Assembly (NCBI GenBank): GCA_029570245.1
Contig: JAKQSH010000328.1
Coordinates: 1 to 8,746 of the forward strand
Source: Deltaproteobacteria bacterium
GTDB lineage: Bacteria > Myxococcota_A > SURF-8
DNA: 8,746 nt
Direction of reading: 5' to 3'
The position numbers were made by a program, and so were the translations under genes. The notes under the pieces were generated by a model. The model saw only the letters and a list, made by a program, of their open reading frames with translations, had not been told where the DNA came from and did not search any database. Of this stretch, positions 5,349 to 8,746 are shown one piece after another (position 1 is the first letter of the stretch; every line of letters begins with the position of its first letter).

Positions 5349-6455
5349 TTACGACAGAATCAGTCTGCGGAACACTTCCACAAAATGAACGTTGTCCTCG
5401 TGCAGACCGACATTGACGCGGATGGCGTTGGGCAGGCCGTTGCCGCCCATCGGACGCACAATGATGCCCTTCTTCTGCAATTCTTCGAAGAGCCACTTGC
5501 TGTCTTTCTGAGTGTCAATAAGTATGAAGTTTGTCTGAGTCGGCGGAATGACAACCGGCAGGTCTTTGAGACTTTCAATCAGGAATGCAAGTTCCTGCTT
5601 GGTGAATTCGTAGGATTTCTGCACGAACTCTTCGTCGTCGAGAGCCGCCATGCAGGCCGCCATCGAAACCACGTTCATGTTGAACGGAATGCGCACCAGC
5701 ATCAACCCGGCCACGATGTCTTTCGGCCCCACAGCATAACCGCCGCGCACTCCGGCCAGACCGTAGGCTTTGGAGAAAGTTTTAAGAATGAGTATGCGGC
5801 GTCCGGCTTTCAGGTATTTCCACGGATCGGGCATGTCGTCGGTTGTGACGAATTCGTCGTAAGCACAGTCGTAAACAACCAGCGTGCTTTCGGGCACCTT
5901 CTCCATGAAGGCGTCGAACTCTTCGCTGGTAAACCAGGTTCCGGTGGGGTTGGTTGGGTTGGCCAGAAAGACGATTTTGGTTTTTTCGTTCAAGGCTGCG
6001 GTAATGCCCGCCATGTCGTAGCGATAACCGCCGTCTATCATGGGAATCTGAACGCACCTGGCTCCGGCTTTCATTGCAGCAAGCTGGTACATGGCGAAGG
6101 TGCGCTCGCTTGTAAGCACCACATCGCCCGGATTGAGGAAAGCCTGGCCGCAAAGCTCTATTACTTCCACCGACCCGGCAGCGGCGTAGACCTGTTCCCA
6201 TTCGACGCCGTAACGTGCGGCGACTTTGTTGCGGAAGTAATAGGCGTTGTCGTCCGGGTAAAGGTAGACGCCCTTGACGGCTTCACACATGGCTTCCATG
6301 GCTTTGGGTGAGGTTCCCAGCGGGTTTTCGTTGGAGGCGAGCTTGGCGATGCGTCCCTCAAGACCGTATTCACGGCGAACTTCTTCAATGGGCCTTCCGG
6401 CTACATAAGGCTTGAAGCCACACAACTGTTCGCGGAGCAAATCCTTCGGTAACAT
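5349..6455 (-). CDS. hisC: Histidinol-phosphate aminotransferase
   Basis: A 368-residue class I/II PLP aminotransferase. HisC converts imidazole-acetol phosphate and glutamate to L-histidinol phosphate in histidine synthesis, in the cytoplasm. Motifs seen: LASNENPLG (39-47), AAGSVEVIE (92-100), the NPTNPTGT block (166-173), VVYDCAYDEF (193-202), and TFSKAYGLAGVRGGY (226-240) with Lys229 as the PLP lysine; near the C-terminus PNAIRVNVG carries the carboxylate-binding Arg. Length matches the family (350-370). The start at 6455 has AAAAAAGGAG seven bases upstream; a longer reading from a TTG at 6515 lacks a site. No other his gene is in the window, so it is a stand-alone copy. The related aromatic and phosphonate aminotransferases share these motifs, so an aromatic amino acid role is the main alternative. 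'GSVE' replaces the common 'GSDE'. Confidence 0.92.
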   Translation of the reverse strand: MLPKDLLREQLCGFKPYVAGRPIEEVRREYGLEGRIAKLASNENPLGTSPKAMEAMCEAVKGVYLYPDDNAYYFRNKVAARYGVEWEQVYAAAGSVEVIELCGQAFLNPGDVVLTSERTFAMYQLAAMKAGARCVQIPMIDGGYRYDMAGITAALNEKTKIVFLANPTNPTGTWFTSEEFDAFMEKVPESTLVVYDCAYDEFVTTDDMPDPWKYLKAGRRILILKTFSKAYGLAGVRGGYAVGPKDIVAGLMLVRIPFNMNVVSMAACMAALDDEEFVQKSYEFTKQELAFLIESLKDLPVVIPPTQTNFILIDTQKDSKWLFEELQKKGIIVRPMGGNGLPNAIRVNVGLHEDNVHFVEVFRRLILS

Positions 6456-6475
6456 CTCTACTCCTTTTTTCAAAT

Positions 6476-6492
6476 GTCGCAGCGGCTGCGAC
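6476..6492 (-). promoter_or_regulatory. Perfect hairpin in the hisC leader
   Basis: GTCGCAG and CTGCGAC form a perfect 7-base stem with a three-base loop, ending 21 bases before the hisC ATG and just upstream of its A-rich ribosome binding site. There is no following T-run on the minus strand, so it is not a terminator. It may stabilise the mRNA end or affect translation. Confidence 0.5.
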
Positions 6493-6500
6493 CCGTGGAA

Positions 6501-6542
6501 TAATTGCCAGCACAATTAGCACATGCAGACCCTCCAGGTCAA
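6501..6542 (-). promoter_or_regulatory. Candidate hisC promoter with overlapping palindrome
   Basis: On the minus strand TTGACC (6537-6542), a 16-base spacer and GCTAAT (6515-6520) with a TG one base upstream form an extended -10 type promoter. A perfect 6-base inverted repeat TAATTG/CAATTA (6501-6518) begins inside the -10 box and covers the expected start of transcription, where a repressor would be expected to bind. This is a match by eye. Confidence 0.35.
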
Positions 6543-6653
6543 GCTTGCTTTATCGGCATCGGCATATCCTGACGCTGTGCGCAAAAAACCGCGCAACCGT
6601 AAAGGCAGGCGTGACCTCACCGGCGCACGGACAATCCGCGCTTGTTTGCCGAT

Positions 6654-8312
6654 TTATTTCTGCGGACTTTCCTTCAGCGTCCCTTTTTCCATTCCGTCAG
6701 CGGAAGCGCCGCGTTCATTTATTTCCATGGGGCGCTTTTTTTCCTCCCACAAGTTGCCCGGCAGACGTGAGCAGATGTAGTTCTGAAGTTCAGCCGTATC
6801 GCCGAACGAACCTTCAAAGCAAACGCAGGCGTCTGCGCAGACGTTGCAGCCGTCGGCGTTGCATTTTTTACGCAGGACGGCGCTGAAATCGCGTCCTTCG
6901 GAGTCGGCAAAAACCAGACGGATGATTTCTTCGTTCACCATGCTTTCAAGATGTTTCAGGCCGTGCTGCGTAAACCAGCCTTCTTCCAGAAGATCGCGCA
7001 CCAGAGGAGTTCTGTCCTGCGGTATGACCCAGACCGTCTCGTAACTCACTTTTCCCAGCGGACTGCACGGCTGCGGCCACATCGACTGCATGGCCAGCCG
7101 CGCTTTAAGGTTGAATCCGCTGCTCTTTTCGTTGTTGCGCTGCTGAAGCACTTCCATTACAAACGGCGCCAGCATGCGCGCCATTACAAGATTGCCATGT
7201 CTGGAGGGATGGCCGTCGCCGGGAATGAAATTGGCGTCATCAAGCAGCCAGTCGGGGAAATGCTGAAGGAAAACGCGTCCGCTTTCGAGATATTTTTCGA
7301 GCTGATAAGAGCAGAGTCCGTAAGTATAGAAAAACACGTCGATGCCCTGTTCCTGCGCCCAGTCGCTCAGTTTCCGCATCTGACGATGAAAGTTCAGGGT
7401 GAGCTCCGGTACGGTATATTCCCTGTCTCTGAATGTTTCTATCTGGCGTATGCGCATTTCGCGGATTTCGTTCTGAAAAATCTGTTTCTGCCAGCGCTTT
7501 CGGAACATCGGATCGTAGGGCCATAGATCGTTGCCCGGCATGTGCCCGATAATAACAATATCGGGTTTCAGGATGGGGGACATGGCTGTAATGGCCGAGA
7601 CTTCCTGCTCAAGATTCCATCCTTCCTGCGCCACTGCGTATACTCTGGTTTCGGTAATGCCGCGCAGGCGCCCATTGAGTTCTGTTTCCAGCTGCGGCGC
7701 CAGGCATTCGTTCTGACTTATGCCCGAACCGAAAACGAAGGAATCGCCCACCAGCATTATACGAGTTCTGCCGGAATCGGCCTCAACGTCGAAAGGCCGG
7801 TCGCGGAATCCGTATGCGTTGGTGCTGACTTCAAAAGCCGGACGGCTTCCGATGGCCTCCCGCGTAAAAGTGGCGTTCATGGGCGAGTTGAGCTCCACAC
7901 CCGGCACTTTTATGCCGCCGGGAACGTTTTCGTTCATGCCCTCGGTAAGTTCCGGCATAATCAGCGTATGCACAAAGACCGCCAGAGCTGCAAGCAACGA
8001 GAGAGCATAAAAGACTCGCCGCGTCCGGCGCACGCTTTTTCCGTCGATGCGGTTTTCGACGCGCCGCCTGAAGAACCGGGCGAAAAAAATTATCAGCCAG
8101 CCCGCCAACAGGCTGAGGCTGTGCGTATTGACCAGCAGAAACAGCAGTTCCGCGCCGATGTCGCTATGAACTTCCCTTATGATTGTGTAACGCAGCCACA
8201 GCCAGCATAAAGCCGAAACCACCAGCGCCAGCCCGACCAGACTCGCGGCCCAGGCTGCATAAAGAGAAAAAATCACTTTTTTATTCGAAAGCTTATCGCC
8301 CTCAGTCGTCAT
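6654..8312 (-). CDS. Membrane-bound SGNH-hydrolase-like protein with C-terminal cysteine cluster
   Basis: A 552-residue protein. The start at 8312 is preferred because AAGGGA lies seven bases upstream; an ATG two codons earlier is too close to that site. Three hydrophobic helices (about 14-41, 54-79, 100-119) anchor the N-terminus. A hydrolase domain of the SGNH/GDSL kind follows: NAYGFRD (165-171), the IMLVGDSFVFGSG block (185-197) with Ser191 as the expected nucleophile, IIGHMPGNDLW (254-264) with Asn261, and PGDGHPSRHG (364-373) with Asp366 and His368 completing the triad. Such proteins remove or transfer O-acyl groups on cell-surface glycans. The catalytic domain's side of the membrane depends on helix count and is unresolved. 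The region after ~395 is unusual: a cluster C484-x4-C-x2-C-x3-C-x-C498 and a charged tail. It is transcribed toward hisC with a 198-base gap, so co-transcription is possible but not shown. Confidence 0.88.
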   Translation of the reverse strand: MTTEGDKLSNKKVIFSLYAAWAASLVGLALVVSALCWLWLRYTIIREVHSDIGAELLFLLVNTHSLSLLAGWLIIFFARFFRRRVENRIDGKSVRRTRRVFYALSLLAALAVFVHTLIMPELTEGMNENVPGGIKVPGVELNSPMNATFTREAIGSRPAFEVSTNAYGFRDRPFDVEADSGRTRIMLVGDSFVFGSGISQNECLAPQLETELNGRLRGITETRVYAVAQEGWNLEQEVSAITAMSPILKPDIVIIGHMPGNDLWPYDPMFRKRWQKQIFQNEIREMRIRQIETFRDREYTVPELTLNFHRQMRKLSDWAQEQGIDVFFYTYGLCSYQLEKYLESGRVFLQHFPDWLLDDANFIPGDGHPSRHGNLVMARMLAPFVMEVLQQRNNEKSSGFNLKARLAMQSMWPQPCSPLGKVSYETVWVIPQDRTPLVRDLLEEGWFTQHGLKHLESMVNEEIIRLVFADSEGRDFSAVLRKKCNADGCNVCADACVCFEGSFGDTAELQNYICSRLPGNLWEEKKRPMEINERGASADGMEKGTLKESPQK

Positions 8313-8361
8313 CGCCATGTCCCTTATCAAGCGTTCATCTTATTTAAATAGATTCTCAGAG

Positions 8362-8378
8362 TTGCATATTTTATGCAA
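8362..8378. promoter_or_regulatory. AT-rich palindrome upstream of the SGNH gene
   Basis: TTGCATA (8362-8368) and TATGCAA (8372-8378) form a perfect 7-base inverted repeat with a three-base centre, 50 bases upstream of the SGNH start at 8312. Position and symmetry suit an operator; the regulator is unknown. Confidence 0.45.
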
Positions 8379-8449
8379 ATGTATGTTGAAACAGACACAT
8401 GAATTACATACGACACAGCTGAGCAGTCCCCGGTTTGCCGATCTTGATG

Positions 8450-8512
8450 TCAGGCAATCGCAATTCGGAATGCGAGCCCGAAGGGCTCGCACCAGCGCCA
8501 GATCGTGCCTGA
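8450..8512. other. Nested stem-loop: candidate structured RNA or REP-like element
   Basis: TCAGGCA (8450-8456) pairs with TGCCTGA (8506-8512) and encloses a perfect 9-base hairpin, TGCGAGCCC/GGGCTCGCA with a GAA loop (8471-8491). Nested pairing suggests a folded RNA, but no known family was recognised and neither strand shows a terminator T-run; the bases after 8512 are AT-rich. Confidence 0.4.
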
Positions 8513-8554
8513 AAATATTTATATCCAGAATTAGAAAGTTCCAGCAGCTTATGA

Positions 8555-8577
8555 ATGCGCGCGCTTCGCGCGCGCAT
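8555..8577. repeat. Perfect 10-base GC-alternating hairpin
   Basis: ATGCGCGCGC (8555-8564) and GCGCGCGCAT (8568-8577) pair around a TTC loop; read on the minus strand the loop is GAA. It is compact and very GC-rich against AT-rich bases on its left. Confidence 0.7.
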
Positions 8578-8698
8578 GTGCGGCAGAGCGCAGCGTTAAA
8601 ACCAGAACGACCGCCACTCCGTGAAAAAGCATCTCATTCCCCCGCGCCCTTTTGCGCACAGTGCGGCGACGGAGGAAAAAGCGGGCGCACATGTTTGA

Positions 8699-8743
8699 GG
8701 ACTGCGCAGCAGTCCGAGTTTGCGCACGCCCGACGGCGCAAAC
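8699..8743. repeat. Two adjacent perfect inverted repeats at the right edge
   Basis: GGACTGC/GCAGTCC with a three-base loop (8699-8715) is followed two bases later by GTTTGCGC/GCGCAAAC with a ten-base spacer (8718-8743). Tandem hairpins such as these resemble REP/BIME-type intergenic elements or the 3' end of a transcript beyond the edge. The window ends before this can be settled. Confidence 0.55.
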
Positions 8744-8746
8744 GGT

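Larger units (their letters stand above)
8313..8746. other. 434-base region without a gene, rich in hairpins
   Basis: No convincing coding frame on either strand. From the left it holds the upstream region of the SGNH gene with a 17-base AT-rich palindrome (8362-8378), a GC hairpin enclosed by an outer stem (8450-8512), an alternating GC hairpin (8555-8577), a GGACTGC/GCAGTCC hairpin (8699-8715) and a GTTTGCGC/GCGCAAAC inverted repeat (8718-8743). A 9-base direct repeat TTTGCGCAC occurs at 8651-8659 and 8719-8727. No T-run follows any of these stems. Confidence 0.7.

Noticed and set aside
6456..6515. N-terminal extension of hisC from a TTG at 6515
   Set aside because: It has no suitably placed ribosome binding site, would run through the leader hairpin and dyad, and adds 20 residues not typical of HisC. 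The ATG at 6455 has a strong site.
6578..6595. TGCGC/GCGCA inverted repeat downstream of the SGNH gene as a terminator
   Set aside because: The stem is only five bases and the T-run of the minus strand lies in the loop instead of after the stem.
8343..8631. Roughly 95-codon open frame on the minus strand across the right intergenic region
   Set aside because: It has no ATG or sited start, runs through perfect hairpins, and has an odd Cys/Arg-rich composition. It is most likely open by chance.

Overview
The window (8,746 bases) carries eight protein genes, one of them cut by the left edge. All but one are on the minus strand. Coding DNA is GC-rich at third positions and ribosome binding sites are purine-rich (GGAGG-type), which fits a Gram-negative, double-membrane bacterium. 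The acidic Glu-Gly-repeat lipoprotein with scattered cysteine pairs resembles secreted lipoproteins seen in Myxococcota/Bradymonadota-like and Lentisphaerae-like lineages. The sequence alone does not fix the phylum. No rRNA, tRNA, insertion sequence, phage gene or CRISPR array was found.

Left block, transcribed right to left (2660 to 1): a DegT/DnrJ/EryC1/StrS PLP-dependent sugar aminotransferase, a Gfo/Idh/MocA NAD(P)-dependent oxidoreductase 64 bases downstream, and after 78 more bases the start of a MATE-family efflux transporter running off the edge. This looks like an operon that makes, and perhaps exports, an amino sugar or aminocyclitol. The product cannot be named.

Middle block: an AT-rich 533-base region without a clear gene (2661-3193) holds a perfect DnaA box, several inverted repeats and a short protein-like open stretch. 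It is followed by a small membrane protein with a GYF_2-like head (3194-3751, minus) and a divergent small membrane-anchored protein of probable NTF2-like fold (3944-4453, plus). The latter converges on a Glu-Gly-repeat lipoprotein (4515-5210, minus), and the two share a strong bidirectional terminator.

Right block: a histidinol-phosphate aminotransferase (HisC) with its own terminator and a structured leader (5349-6455), then a three-helix membrane protein with an SGNH-hydrolase domain and an unusual C-terminal cysteine cluster (6654-8312). The last 434 bases hold no convincing gene but several GC-rich perfect hairpins, one of them enclosed by an outer stem. The middle and right genes look like individually transcribed housekeeping or envelope genes, not one system. 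No complete new defence or mobile system is evident. The least explained parts are the hairpin-rich right end, the DnaA-box intergenic region and the cysteine cluster of the SGNH protein.
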